From Paenibacillus azoreducens (lineage in GTDB: Bacteria > Bacillota > Bacilli > Paenibacillales > Paenibacillaceae), in assembly GCF_021654775.1 (NCBI RefSeq), contig NZ_AP025343.1, forward strand, positions 4,989,501 through 5,053,500: a stretch of 64,000 nt of DNA, in the 5' to 3' direction. The translations under genes were made by a program, and so were the position numbers. A model generated the notes under the pieces. It saw only the letters and a list, made by a program, of their open reading frames with translations, ran no database searches and was not told the origin of the DNA. Positions 26,743 to 36,143 of the stretch are shown here, one piece after another (position 1 is the first letter of the stretch; the number at the start of each line of letters is the position of its first letter).

Positions 26743-27057
26743 TCAGGCAGAAGGAGTCGTTAAAAGCATCGTCAAATCGGCGATTGCCTGTTTCAGTTCT
26801 TTATTTTCCTGTTGCAAACTAATCACTTTGTTTTCAATTGTCTCCCGAGCAATATAGTCAAAATACAATTCGTTCGTTTTCAGGTCTATACGCAAGCGCG
26901 CATCCATGTTTGGAATGTCTTCTTTGCTAGGAATGACAGCATGTTCAACGTATAATTTTTCATCAGTTACCCAATCCATGTTTGGGCTTGGGTTGTAAAT
27001 TACTGCCGTTACTTTTCCGGCATTGTCATTCAATTTTGCATACGTAATTAAATCCAA
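26743..27057 (-). CDS. Hypothetical tail fibre-associated protein (XkdW-like position)
   Basis: A 104-residue protein: a beta-rich N-terminal part (MDLITYAKLNDNAGKVTAVI) and a C-terminal coiled coil (ENKVISLQQENKELKQAIAD). It follows the tail fibre gene, where PBSX has XkdW. A chaperone or fibre-attachment role is inferred from position only. Confidence 0.65.
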   Translation of the reverse strand: MDLITYAKLNDNAGKVTAVIYNPSPNMDWVTDEKLYVEHAVIPSKEDIPNMDARLRIDLKTNELYFDYIARETIENKVISLQQENKELKQAIADLTMLLTTPSA

Positions 27058-27103
27058 AACACCTCATCTCCTTTTTTTCAAATTAAATAACCCAGTTACT
27101 CCT

Positions 27104-28474
27104 TTACATGATAAATATTTGTCCACACCAGTACGCTTGGGCTTTTCCGTTAGCTTGCATTTCAACAGATTCATAACGAATAAGAAGATTGATCGGTGTC
27201 GACGTGTTGAAGGCGGCAGTTTTCCACGCAGCAGGAAAGCTAATCCAACTATCATAGCCAATATAACCAGAGGTGTATTTTTTAGTTACTCCCATTCTGT
27301 AGCGCTTATTTTCAAAATCAATATCCAAAGCAGATACCCATGAATTGTCATAATCACCTCTATTATCAAAATCAGATGATGCAGTTGTGAAGTCTAAGTA
27401 ACTACCCACTGTTCCTGGAGCAGATAGTGATAAATACGTTTTTACATACTGACCGGACACTGGTACTGATCCTGATCCAAAAAAACCCCATGATGAATGC
27501 AACCAAACAGCACGACTGTGATCTCCTATATTGTTATTTATTACCCCTGCACTTTGTAAAATTACTCGCTTTACCGGTCCTGTAAAAGATGCCAGTGTCG
27601 TAAGTGTGCCGGATTTATACCCGGTTTGTGGTCCAGGCTGTGATGCTCCTGATGTTTGAAGTTCTACAAGTGTGCCTGTGCTTATCTTTCCTATTTTATC
27701 AGCTAACTGTGGGAATGTATCGCTGCCTGATGCCTGAACGCCTTTGCCAGTAATGGCGGCAGCGACCGTTTTTTTTCCATCACTGACAGATTGAAAAACC
27801 AAGTCTAGTTGATCTTGCAGCCCATTAACACGATTTATCGGGACAGAGTTTAACGCCAACACCGCACCATTTATTGAACCGTCCGGGCCAATTGGGACAT
27901 TCTTCAGAACAACCATTGTCACCTCAGACGTAGCAGCCACGCCAGATAATAGGGTTATCTTCGCTCGCTGCGTGACTTTGCCATCTACATTCCGAACAGT
28001 GTTAGTCACGGTGTACTGAGTCGAATCTAATGTTGCCCGGTTAATCGATATTAGTAAGGTATCCGTGTTAGCGTCGAAAAGATCAAGCGGGATCTCGAAT
28101 ACCTTCTGATTATCGGATGTAGCCGTTACCTTCAGTGGATAGCTGACAAGCTTAGGAATCCCAGTTTCTGTGACCAGGCCGATTTGCTGGTCGGTGTAGG
28201 ATTTCGCCCCAAGGGCCGCATCTTTGACCGCCTTTTCTGTCGCCGCCACATTCTCCCGTGTGCCATCTGTTGCATTTGACAACTGCACAATCCCTTTTTG
28301 AGTCAGCGATGCGTCCGGGACCTTAATATCTGACAAGCCATCTTCCACGGCTTTTACAGCTGCGTCAATTTTGTCCCAGTTTTCATTCAACATCGTTTTA
28401 ATATTGAAAGTTTCATTTCCATCAGTGACTGGATCCTTTTTAAGTAATCCAAGATTGGGCGTACTACTCGACAA
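27104..28474 (-). CDS. Phage tail fibre protein
   Basis: About 456 residues. The N-terminal part (LGLLKKDPVTDGNETFNIKT) is typical of Firmicutes fibre proteins; next comes a phage fibre repeat (SLTQKGIVQLSNATDG, then REN.AATEKAVKDA), a beta-rich stalk, and a C-terminal receptor-type region rich in Ser, Gly and Tyr. I chose the TTG at 28474, seven bases after AGGAGG and directly after the stop of the upstream gene. It determines adsorption. Confidence 0.85.
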   Translation of the reverse strand: MSSSTPNLGLLKKDPVTDGNETFNIKTMLNENWDKIDAAVKAVEDGLSDIKVPDASLTQKGIVQLSNATDGTRENVAATEKAVKDAALGAKSYTDQQIGLVTETGIPKLVSYPLKVTATSDNQKVFEIPLDLFDANTDTLLISINRATLDSTQYTVTNTVRNVDGKVTQRAKITLLSGVAATSEVTMVVLKNVPIGPDGSINGAVLALNSVPINRVNGLQDQLDLVFQSVSDGKKTVAAAITGKGVQASGSDTFPQLADKIGKISTGTLVELQTSGASQPGPQTGYKSGTLTTLASFTGPVKRVILQSAGVINNNIGDHSRAVWLHSSWGFFGSGSVPVSGQYVKTYLSLSAPGTVGSYLDFTTASSDFDNRGDYDNSWVSALDIDFENKRYRMGVTKKYTSGYIGYDSWISFPAAWKTAAFNTSTPINLLIRYESVEMQANGKAQAYWCGQIFIM

Positions 28475-28475
28475 A

Positions 28476-29042
28476 TTAAGCACCTCCTGCAAATTTTGAT
28501 AGTAAGGTCTTTTCCATGTCATGCAGGGTCATGACCCCATCAATATCCCGGATCAGCAGATAACTGAACTCGTATTCTACGGCCAAGTGTGCGGGCTTTA
28601 TCTCCTCAATCACTGATTTGAGATCATCCAGATTCGGGGGGATCCCAATCGTATCAATGAATTTGATCGTGAAACTCCATTCGGCTGGTTGAAAGGTAAC
28701 ATCTACCTTTCCTCCGTCGTATGCTTCGGCGACGTTTTTGACCAGACGGCCGGAGAACTTCCCTGCGCCCCGCAACTTGGACTCCACCAGAGCACGCCGC
28801 TGTTCAATCGGCTTTGTTTGATCCGTTTCGATTCCAAGCTCATACTCCCAGCGATCCAACCCCCATGTGGCCGTCCGGACAAAAAACTGATCGAGCGTTT
28901 CGTTCAGTGCCCTGTATAGAGCATCCATCTCCGTTCCTTTTGCATTCATGTCGGCCCGCATGACTCGGGAAGATTCGTAATAAGCAGGCAAATAAGAAAA
29001 GAGCTCAGCACCTCTCGGACTTGTGATCGCAAAATCAGCCAT
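28476..29042 (-). CDS. YmfQ/XkdU-like baseplate protein (tail protein I)
   Basis: A 188-residue protein with the DUF2313/YmfQ pattern: YLPAYYESSRVMRADMNAKG near the start, RTATWGLDRWEYELGI and a C-terminal IEEIKPAHLAVEY. It connects the baseplate wedge to the fibres. It overlaps the baseplate J gene by eight bp. Confidence 0.85.
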   Translation of the reverse strand: MADFAITSPRGAELFSYLPAYYESSRVMRADMNAKGTEMDALYRALNETLDQFFVRTATWGLDRWEYELGIETDQTKPIEQRRALVESKLRGAGKFSGRLVKNVAEAYDGGKVDVTFQPAEWSFTIKFIDTIGIPPNLDDLKSVIEEIKPAHLAVEYEFSYLLIRDIDGVMTLHDMEKTLLSKFAGGA

Positions 29043-30153
29043 TCAGCGTCACCGCCCCTAATACAGCCACCTGCCCGGGATTGATCTGAATATTGGTGTC
29101 CGACTGGCCATTGACGGTAAGATTCGAATAATCGATAATCGGAGGAATATCCAAGAGCACCGCAGCAATCCGGGTGTAACGGACGAGTGGATCCGCAAAG
29201 GCAAGCTGCCTGAGATAAGCAGCAATACCGTTTTCGATTTGCTCCTTCACTTGATCAATCGTTGCGTCGGCCGCCAGCGTCAACTGAACCGAGATATTAA
29301 TAGGCACCTCCTCAGCGGCCATCACGGCGACAATCGGCCCGGCTGGCGCTTGCCCTTCCCCTTGTCCGTCCATCGTCGGATCGATATAGTCTTGAGCTGC
29401 CTGTACAATCGCCGGACTTGCGGCTCGTTTGTCCATGTCCAGCAAATAAATGCCGACTGTGCCCGGTCCTTTCCACAAGGGTTTGACCTGAACCCCGCCT
29501 ACGCCGGCGACCTCATTCGCCCATTGAATGTATTGGGCTTTGTTGCCACTTGTCCCCTGATTACGAACCCGAGTATAAAAACGCTCCAACAAAGATTCAT
29601 CGGACTCCACATCCGCGCCGCCTTTGATTGCTTCCGGATTTGTCACTGATAGCACGCCGCTAATCGGCACGGAGATGCTTTCGATGACACCTGCAGGGAC
29701 ATTTCCTGCCTTACCAGGAACAAGGGCGATAACCGAGGCGGATCCTTCGCCATTGCTGTCCAATGTTATGTCTACGGTCGTTTTATATTCGATGCTGGAT
29801 TCCCCGGTAATCTCGTCTGCTGGCGTGGCCACCACGGTCCCAGTAAGAATTTTCTTTCCGGGCGTGCCCGTAAACTTTACTGCCCCAGTTGCAGCCACCG
29901 CTTGCCGGCGTGTGACTCCATGCTCCTCCGCCCGCATATCCAAATAATCGCCGAATGTTGTACGAGCGAAGCCGCGTTCCAGAACTTGTTGTGCCCATAT
30001 GGATGCTTCGTACAACATAAACGCCACTGGCGCCTGCGCATCCCAAATGAAAGAGCCCTCGGACTTATCTATATCCGCGGGCACTCTGTTCAGCATTCGC
30101 TGCATGATTTCATCTTCTGTTTGATCTTGCAAATAGAGTGGTAAATTCGCCAT
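29035..30153 (-). CDS. xkdT: Baseplate J/gp47-like protein (XkdT-like)
   Basis: A 372-residue Baseplate_J family protein. Characteristic parts are an N-terminal DIDKSEGSFIWDAQAPVAF, GGADVESDESLLERFYTRV in the middle, and VAGVGGVQVKPLWKGPGTV. It is a main wedge component of contractile-tail baseplates. It overlaps xkdS by one base. Confidence 0.92.
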   Translation of the reverse strand: MANLPLYLQDQTEDEIMQRMLNRVPADIDKSEGSFIWDAQAPVAFMLYEASIWAQQVLERGFARTTFGDYLDMRAEEHGVTRRQAVAATGAVKFTGTPGKKILTGTVVATPADEITGESSIEYKTTVDITLDSNGEGSASVIALVPGKAGNVPAGVIESISVPISGVLSVTNPEAIKGGADVESDESLLERFYTRVRNQGTSGNKAQYIQWANEVAGVGGVQVKPLWKGPGTVGIYLLDMDKRAASPAIVQAAQDYIDPTMDGQGEGQAPAGPIVAVMAAEEVPINISVQLTLAADATIDQVKEQIENGIAAYLRQLAFADPLVRYTRIAAVLLDIPPIIDYSNLTVNGQSDTNIQINPGQVAVLGAVTLNG

Positions 30154-30611
30154 TACCCCGCGCTCCCTTCCAGTTCAGCCTCTTCATCCCGGGCATTTGT
30201 AATTCGACAAGTGAAGTAACAGGCATCACCAGGCCAATCAAAAGTAAAATCGTCCACATTGGCAGTTCGAGGATCGACCATTAACGTCTCCGTTACGATA
30301 CGTTGGATCTCGCTCTCGATTAATGCTTGGCTGTACCCCTTCCCGATTAGATCATCTAGTTCTTCGCCATGTTCACGGGAATAAATCAAATGCCGATACC
30401 GTGGTGTCCGAATGGCCTTTTGACACCACATAACCCAAGCTGCTTTATCGTCTGCAGCAGCGACTTTTCGTGTCGGTGTCATCACGAAGTCACCGGATTT
30501 AAAATTAAACTGCCAGCTTCGTCCGAAGTCTATTTGGGTATCCGTAAATTCTTCTGGTTGTTCTTCCCCCCAATCGTTTTCAATGTCTTCCGGAAAAAGA
30601 TTAGCCACCAC
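30153..30611 (-). CDS. xkdS: XkdS-like baseplate protein (gp25-like)
   Basis: A 152-residue DUF2634 protein with LIYSREHGEELDDLIGKG and an acidic N-terminus. XkdS corresponds to the T4 gp25-like wedge protein in PBSX-type tails. The gene lies between the XkdR- and XkdT-like genes and overlaps both. Confidence 0.87.
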   Translation of the reverse strand: MVANLFPEDIENDWGEEQPEEFTDTQIDFGRSWQFNFKSGDFVMTPTRKVAAADDKAAWVMWCQKAIRTPRYRHLIYSREHGEELDDLIGKGYSQALIESEIQRIVTETLMVDPRTANVDDFTFDWPGDACYFTCRITNARDEEAELEGSAG

Positions 30612-31017
30612 CGTTCACCACCCTGCACATCACAACGAAATCATCGCCGCCGTTGGTTGGGATCACCAGTACTCGTTCGCCAGGCATTAAACCGTCTGCT
30701 AGGTTTACCCGGACTTCTTCGATCAACGTAGGTTCAAAGTCGAATCTTGTGCGTTGTGATGGGGTACCAATGGGTTCATCCTCTTCGTCGGCCAATGCAG
30801 TGGTACCAACGATGAAGAATGCGGGAAGATGCAGGGTTGTCAGAAAATCAGCAACCAAGTAATCCTGGACTTCATCCTTGAAATTGTCGAGCTTTAGACC
30901 TGTCTCTGTTATTGTCCCAAGCTCTGCAGGTACACCAGACAACGCTTGGCCTGCACTCTTTTTCATTTCATCTTTCAATGAAGCAACCAAATCCTTATAA
31001 GGGTCACGTGTATCCAA
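30601..31017 (-). CDS. xkdR: XkdR-like tail protein (DUF2577)
   Basis: About 138 residues with DPYKDLVASLKDEMKKSAG at the start and a C-terminal PGERVLVIPTNGGDDFVVMCR that is typical of DUF2577. I chose the TTG at 31017, seven bases after GAAGGAGG, overlapping the XkdQ-like gene by 14 bp. The assignment rests on sequence pattern and gene order. Confidence 0.82.
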   Translation of the reverse strand: MDTRDPYKDLVASLKDEMKKSAGQALSGVPAELGTITETGLKLDNFKDEVQDYLVADFLTTLHLPAFFIVGTTALADEEDEPIGTPSQRTRFDFEPTLIEEVRVNLADGLMPGERVLVIPTNGGDDFVVMCRVVNGGG

Positions 31018-32101
31018 GGAAAAACCTCCTTCGCACATAGTCTTCTGATGCCAATTCAGCAATCATATGCCCGGGATCCCCAAGATCATGATTAACAGCG
31101 GTCACTATTAGTCTTAGATTATTAAACATCACTGCATCACCAGCACGGAGTGTATTTAAGTCAAGGCATTTCACCGTGAAAGTCTCCTGTATTCCACTCA
31201 GCATTGATTTTCCCAACTTCTGAGCGGCTGCAGTTGTCTTCACATCCTCATCCTGAACCATGCGTTGCAGTGTACCGTATTTTGTTGTCTGGCCAGTTGT
31301 GATCGCCAGTATTTTGCTTGGAAGTTCGACCTTTGAATCCGTTTTGACCTTCGGCTTCTTTTTGGTGCCTTTGGTCTTCTTATCGACTTTTCCGCCATAT
31401 ACTCGGCCGACCTCGTCCTGGGTGCCGGATTTGGACTTTTTTGGTTTCTCTTTCCGATCCTCGGTACCAATTACTTTGACCTTTGTGATTGTCCCTTCGA
31501 GCGTTCTTTTTTGCTCTGTTTCTTCTATTCCTCGCAGCACCCAAACCTCTTTATTGCTTCCAATCTTGAATAGTACGAGCCCGGTAGTAGTCATCCGTGG
31601 GATATACATATCGCCACCGGATTTGACGGTCTCCTGCAGATCGGCAGTAATCATGTTATAAATGGGCCGCGAGCGGTAAACCGCCTTTTTAAGCTTAGTT
31701 TTCGTATCTGGAACCGTCGAAAGCTTAATTCCCCAATCAGCTGCATATTTGCGGAGTCGCTGGCTAGCCGTCTGACCAGCAGGCAACAAATACTCATCCT
31801 CAGATTTGGCGAGGTAAATTGTGCGGTCATAGATCGTCAAGGCTATATGCTTGGTGGACTTATCCGAGCTGTCACATTCCCATACGACTCCTGGATTCAA
31901 AAGAGGTGCCATATCGCTTTTTCCATATGGAACGCCACTGATACGGATATCTTGTCCAGGCTGGATATTTGGAAAATCGCTGGTCACCTTCATGCTGATC
32001 TCAGCCTGATACGAGATTTGATCCAAACTATCCTTGAGTTTGATACTCTCGATCAATTCCCGCAGATAGTATTTATTCTGATATACGACTTCATAGCTCA
32101 T
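31004..32101 (-). CDS. xkdQ: XkdQ-like hub protein
   Basis: A 365-residue protein equivalent to XkdQ/gpD-type tail hub proteins: RDIRISGVPYGKSD-like barrel part first, then a region with PAGQTASQRLRKYAADWGI, and a C-terminal CLDLNTLRAGDAVMFNNLRL. Residues about 220-265 form a Lys- and Gly-rich linker (KEKPKKSKSGTQDEVGRVYG), probably disordered. It acts at the tail tip with XkdP. Confidence 0.87.
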   Translation of the reverse strand: MSYEVVYQNKYYLRELIESIKLKDSLDQISYQAEISMKVTSDFPNIQPGQDIRISGVPYGKSDMAPLLNPGVVWECDSSDKSTKHIALTIYDRTIYLAKSEDEYLLPAGQTASQRLRKYAADWGIKLSTVPDTKTKLKKAVYRSRPIYNMITADLQETVKSGGDMYIPRMTTTGLVLFKIGSNKEVWVLRGIEETEQKRTLEGTITKVKVIGTEDRKEKPKKSKSGTQDEVGRVYGGKVDKKTKGTKKKPKVKTDSKVELPSKILAITTGQTTKYGTLQRMVQDEDVKTTAAAQKLGKSMLSGIQETFTVKCLDLNTLRAGDAVMFNNLRLIVTAVNHDLGDPGHMIAELASEDYVRRRFFLGYT

Positions 32102-32745
32102 GTCGGCATCACCAGTTTCATTCCAGGTTTTATTTTATTCGGATCCTTCCCGATCGTCTTCTTGTTCAAATTGTAGATCGCTTGCCACTTGCCGCTGTTC
32201 CCTAATTCCAGTTTGGCAATCTTCGTAAGATTATCTCCGGATTTAACAACATATGTCTTGGGCTTCTTTTTAGTATCAGGGCGACTTGTTTTGCCAGATT
32301 TTGATTTACTTGTCTTGGAGGCTGCCGCTTTAACATGTACCTTTGGAGCACGCCATGTCCGCAGATTCAATTCAAAGTAAATATCGCCTGTCTCACCGCC
32401 TCTTATGTTGGTAACATGGCCCGAAACTAAAACGAGTAAGTTCACTTCGATCGTTGTCATAACAAGTCGAACCGGTTCTTTTCGTTGTATCATGGTATTC
32501 AAGATATTCATTGCTTTTCTCGGATCCGGAATTTTTTTGTAGTTGCAATAAGACTCGTCGTAGTTCAATGGAAAAAAAGAGGCGAAGGAAATTTCCTTCG
32601 CCTTTTCACCGATGGGAAAATCGAACTCGCCGAACGATAAAATGTTCACCGTCTCGATCCCCTTCTCCCGCTTGATCGTAATCTCTTCCGGATTAACCGG
32701 AAAATAAAGATCTGTGCCAGAAGAATCTTTCAAGTGGATTTCCAT
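32098..32745 (-). CDS. xkdP: XkdP-like tail protein with LysM domain
   Basis: A 215-residue protein. The N-terminal part (MEIHLKDSSGTDLYFPVNPE) is the gp53-like tail region, a Lys/Ser linker follows, and residues 165-214 are a LysM domain (YVVKSGDNLTKIAKLELGNS). It links the tail tube or hub to the baseplate and may touch peptidoglycan. Its ATGA stop-start overlap with xkdQ suggests coupling. Confidence 0.9.
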   Translation of the reverse strand: MEIHLKDSSGTDLYFPVNPEEITIKREKGIETVNILSFGEFDFPIGEKAKEISFASFFPLNYDESYCNYKKIPDPRKAMNILNTMIQRKEPVRLVMTTIEVNLLVLVSGHVTNIRGGETGDIYFELNLRTWRAPKVHVKAAASKTSKSKSGKTSRPDTKKKPKTYVVKSGDNLTKIAKLELGNSGKWQAIYNLNKKTIGKDPNKIKPGMKLVMPT

Positions 32746-32755
32746 AGTTACCTCC

Positions 32756-35497
32756 TTAATCGATCGCTACCTTGTTCTGGAAACCTCGCCGAACTTGATT
32801 CGCAACAGTCCACCCTACTTTATTAGCTACTTCATCGTAATCAATCGTCTGCGTCGGCATATTAACCTGTACAGCTCCTGGAGTAACACTTACGTTAATT
32901 TCATTCTTAACCTCTTGCTTAAAATCCTGAAGATTAGAAACGATCGAGTCAATCTGTTCAGGGGAGATTTTAACAACATCTTTATTTTGATTTTTGGCAG
33001 TGGGACTACCAATTACCTGATTCATGATGTCGTTTTTGATTTGATTCTGTACTTCAGGAGTGACCCCGTTGCCGCCTCTTCCAGCCATAACGCTGCTGTA
33101 TATAGAGTTTTTGTCCTTTGCAGCATTTTCCCAGGCCGATCCACCTGAAAGGATGTTATATCCGACACCTGCAATTCCAGCTATTCCAGTCGCTCCGATA
33201 GTAATCTTAGATCCAATTCCAAGAAATTGTGCCAATGTAGCTATCCCTGGCTGAACCCACTCTTTTGGTGGGTTCATTGCTTTAGTTGGTGTACGATATC
33301 TTGGATCATATTTCGCTTGTGATCCCACTCGAGTATTCGTAGGCGCCTGTGTTGTTGTTCTTGTTCCTGTATTCGTAACCACATCTGTAGCTACAGTTGA
33401 ACCTTTTGGAGGAGAGGACTTCCCAGTAAACTTTCCGAAGACATTTTTACCTTTATCTAATACATTCTTCCCAAGTGTCGTTGGTCCTTTCACAAGGTTA
33501 ACTAACTTGTACATCAGCCATGCATCGAAACCCAAGCTTGCTATTGTGCCTGCAGTACTTGTAGTGTTACCGCCGAGCCATTCAGGCTGCATATTTTGGA
33601 ACGCCTCAAGAAGCTTATTGACAATAGCTCCTGCATCAAAGGCCTTAATAAAGGCATCGAAAAAAGACTTCCCCGCGGATTCCCCAGCACTCATATAGAC
33701 CGACTTTTTGTCATCGTCCTTATCAAAAATCCCCAAGGCACCCATGAACACGCCCTTAAGGCCAACTCCCAAAACGGTTCCCATCTTATCAGCTAAATTA
33801 TCAACTGCCTGCTTGCCGTTTCCATCCCACCATTCCGTCAAAGGCTGCGTAATAACCGTGTCCCATGCAATCTTCATTTTTCCGAAAAGGTCAGCTTTTT
33901 GGAATTCCGGATTCTTTGCCAAAACGTCCATCTGATGCTGGGCTTTGGACATCATTTTATCTACAGCTGCAGTAATCTCAGGCGTGTACTTCTCAACGAA
34001 GTCGGCCGCTCCCAGCGCCACCCGTTTAATGATCGGCATGGTAGGTAACAAGGCGCTGATCTGCAGCGTCTCGACGGCGCCATTAAATTGTTCGACTGCC
34101 CCAGCAGCGTTGTCCATTTTTTTCTTGGCGACTTCCAAGGCGGTGACATTAGACATCTCCTTCTCGAATTCCTTGACGCCTTTTGCGCCTTCCTTGAAGA
34201 GAATCGTGCCGGCCCGGATCGCATCGGAACCAAAAATTTGATTCATGTAAAATTGGCGCTGCTCATTGGTCAGTTTTCCGAAACGATCTTGCAGGACTCC
34301 TGCGATTTGCTCGAGATCCCTGAGATTGCCTTTTTCATCGTAGAAAGCCGAGTGGATCAAGTTGTTAGCCATCATAAATTCCCTTGTCGCTTTAGTGGCC
34401 TTGTTAGTTCCCTCTTTTAAGCCTTGTTGGCGAGCAACATATTTTTCAAGGGCTTTATTGATGTCTGTAACTGAGCCTGATGCCGGCTTAATACCAGCTT
34501 TGCTTAATAATGATAGAGACGCGGTTGTATCTGTTACAAGCAAATTAAACTGTTCAAAAAGGCTATAAGCATCGCTGGTTTTGGGAACAAGGTTAGACAA
34601 CATAGTCTTAAGTGATGTACCGGCATCGGATCCTTTTAAACCATTGTTCGCAAAAAGACCTAAGGCAACGTTCGTATCTTTAAACGACATCCCTACTCCT
34701 GATGCTACCGCCGATGCCATTGCCAAGGAATAACGAAGCTCCTCCACACCTGTAGCCGAAGCATTTGCTGTACCTGCCAAGATATCAGCCGCTTGCGATG
34801 CTGCCATACCGTCCTTTTTATACGCATTGAGTGCGGTTGACATGATCTCGGCGGCATCAGCAAGACCCAATCCGCCCGCAGTTGCAAGGTTTAGCGCTGC
34901 CTCAAGTCCGCCTGCCTGTACGGCAGCTGGTGTTAAGCCTGCTTTTAGCAGTTCTTCAATGCCTTGTGCAGCTTCGAGAGCATTATATTTCGTGTCCGCA
35001 CCCATCTTTAAGGCTAGCGTCTGCATCTTGGCCATCTCAGCATTGGTTGCGCCGGTTAGAGCTTGTATCGTAGACAACTCCGATTCAAAATCCATTGCCT
35101 TGTGGACTGAGTTTACACCTAAATACGCGGCTGCCCCGCCAAGCGCCAACGAACCAGCGATTGCTGCAGTAACAGGAATTTTCCAGACCTTTTTCACAAT
35201 GCTAGATAGCTTTGATTTCAGCTTTCCAAGATCATTGCTTATCCGATCAGATAATTTAACCTCTGGCTTAGCCACCGTGCGATTTAATTTATCCAATCTG
35301 CTTTCAATTTTTTGAGCAGGAGTAGTCACCCGGTCATCAACACGAGCCGTAGGATTAATACGGGTCTTATTCAACGCCGCAGCGCGCCGAGTTGTTTGCT
35401 CAATCAGCTTGTCGATAGCCTTTACTTGTTTTTCCGTATGCTCGACGCCTTCTGTACCGATGACAAGATCAAGGCGATAAAATTCTTTTTCAGCCAC
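32756..35497 (-). CDS. Tail tape measure protein
   Basis: A 913-residue TP901-type tape measure protein. It has a coiled-coil N-terminus, a hydrophobic segment near residue 110-130, and the family core (GTDAKYNALEAAQGIEELLK-like, and FANNGLKGSDAGTSLKTMLS) at about 170-330, then a low-complexity Thr/Pro stretch near 700. It sets tail length and aids ejection. It starts with GTG just after the end of the tail-chaperone extension frame. Confidence 0.95.
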   Translation of the reverse strand: MAEKEFYRLDLVIGTEGVEHTEKQVKAIDKLIEQTTRRAAALNKTRINPTARVDDRVTTPAQKIESRLDKLNRTVAKPEVKLSDRISNDLGKLKSKLSSIVKKVWKIPVTAAIAGSLALGGAAAYLGVNSVHKAMDFESELSTIQALTGATNAEMAKMQTLALKMGADTKYNALEAAQGIEELLKAGLTPAAVQAGGLEAALNLATAGGLGLADAAEIMSTALNAYKKDGMAASQAADILAGTANASATGVEELRYSLAMASAVASGVGMSFKDTNVALGLFANNGLKGSDAGTSLKTMLSNLVPKTSDAYSLFEQFNLLVTDTTASLSLLSKAGIKPASGSVTDINKALEKYVARQQGLKEGTNKATKATREFMMANNLIHSAFYDEKGNLRDLEQIAGVLQDRFGKLTNEQRQFYMNQIFGSDAIRAGTILFKEGAKGVKEFEKEMSNVTALEVAKKKMDNAAGAVEQFNGAVETLQISALLPTMPIIKRVALGAADFVEKYTPEITAAVDKMMSKAQHQMDVLAKNPEFQKADLFGKMKIAWDTVITQPLTEWWDGNGKQAVDNLADKMGTVLGVGLKGVFMGALGIFDKDDDKKSVYMSAGESAGKSFFDAFIKAFDAGAIVNKLLEAFQNMQPEWLGGNTTSTAGTIASLGFDAWLMYKLVNLVKGPTTLGKNVLDKGKNVFGKFTGKSSPPKGSTVATDVVTNTGTRTTTQAPTNTRVGSQAKYDPRYRTPTKAMNPPKEWVQPGIATLAQFLGIGSKITIGATGIAGIAGVGYNILSGGSAWENAAKDKNSIYSSVMAGRGGNGVTPEVQNQIKNDIMNQVIGSPTAKNQNKDVVKISPEQIDSIVSNLQDFKQEVKNEINVSVTPGAVQVNMPTQTIDYDEVANKVGWTVANQVRRGFQNKVAID

Positions 35498-35500
35498 TGC

Positions 35501-35695
35501 CTATCCTCTCCTTCCGGATGGGACACGCTGCTGAGATTCCTGGCGCGAAGTCGGTAAATTCTCTATCTCAACCATAGTAAAAGCTTGGAGTAGTAGCCGT
35601 TCTCCTTTGGGTAAAGACCAGAAAGCCCCGGGACGCAAATGATGCCGTACCCACAAGTGGTACAGCATCGTCATCGTGCCCCCGGAGCTTATTAG
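35501..35695 (-). CDS. Frameshifted extension of the tail assembly chaperone
   Basis: The -1 frame entered at the slippery site continues for 64 codons: a short linker, then MTMLYHLWVRHHLRPGAFWS and LPKGERLLLQAFTMVEIEN. Such HLW..HH...PG..W/Y.LP.GE patterns occur in the short gene between XkdN and the tape measure in related phages. An ATG at 35674 exists but has only a poor ribosome-binding site, so fusion by frameshifting is the better reading. Confidence 0.75.
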   Translation of the reverse strand, partial: LISSGGTMTMLYHLWVRHHLRPGAFWSLPKGERLLLQAFTMVEIENLPTSRQESQQRVPSGRRG

Positions 35696-36123
35696 TTTTT
35701 TACATCCTCAATATCAACCCCAAAACCTGAAATTTCAAGAACCTTATCACCGACGGCATCCAGTTCTCCGGCAAGCAGCATACGGCGAATTACCTCTTCG
35801 CCACCCGACAACTTGAGGCGACTTGTCAATCGATCATCACCCCAACCGCTCAAACTCAATCCCTTCACATCCAGAGATTTTGTGGACTCCTTGATCAGTG
35901 CAGCGTTGAATTGCTCCGTGTCCACTTTTTCGGTAGCTTGGCCTTTTACCGTCTTCCGGATCGTGCAGCGTTCCCGAATCGCATCTACTTTGCTAGTCGT
36001 AAGTCCCTGTAGGACAACGCGCATATCGAGCCGTTTAATAAATACAGTCTCTTCCGGCAGATTCGTCGCCGTCTCGAAGAGACTGTCCAGGATTTGTTGT
36101 TCATTCAATTGTTCATTGCTCAT
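35692..36123 (-). CDS. xkdN: XkdN-like tail assembly chaperone
   Basis: A 143-residue XkdN-family protein with PEETVFIKRLDMRVVLQGLT, a basic RKTVKGQATEKVDTEQFNAAL part and LSGGEEVIRRMLLAGELDAV. It coats the tape measure protein during tail assembly. Its last sense codons GTA AAA AAC before TAA form the slippery heptamer. Confidence 0.9.
   Translation of the reverse strand: MSNEQLNEQQILDSLFETATNLPEETVFIKRLDMRVVLQGLTTSKVDAIRERCTIRKTVKGQATEKVDTEQFNAALIKESTKSLDVKGLSLSGWGDDRLTSRLKLSGGEEVIRRMLLAGELDAVGDKVLEISGFGVDIEDVKN
35695..35701 (-). promoter_or_regulatory. -1 programmed frameshift site A AAA AAC
   Basis: On the minus strand the last two sense codons of the chaperone gene are AAA AAC, preceded by A, and the stop TAA follows directly. 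This is an X XXY YYZ heptamer in the correct phase. Slipping by -1 opens the 64-codon extension frame. Confidence 0.75.
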
Positions 36124-36143
36124 TTCGCTTCATCCTTTCGATT

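Noticed and set aside
27104..28474. Diversity-generating retroelement acting on the tail fibre
   Set aside because: No reverse transcriptase or template/variable repeat pair is visible in the window.
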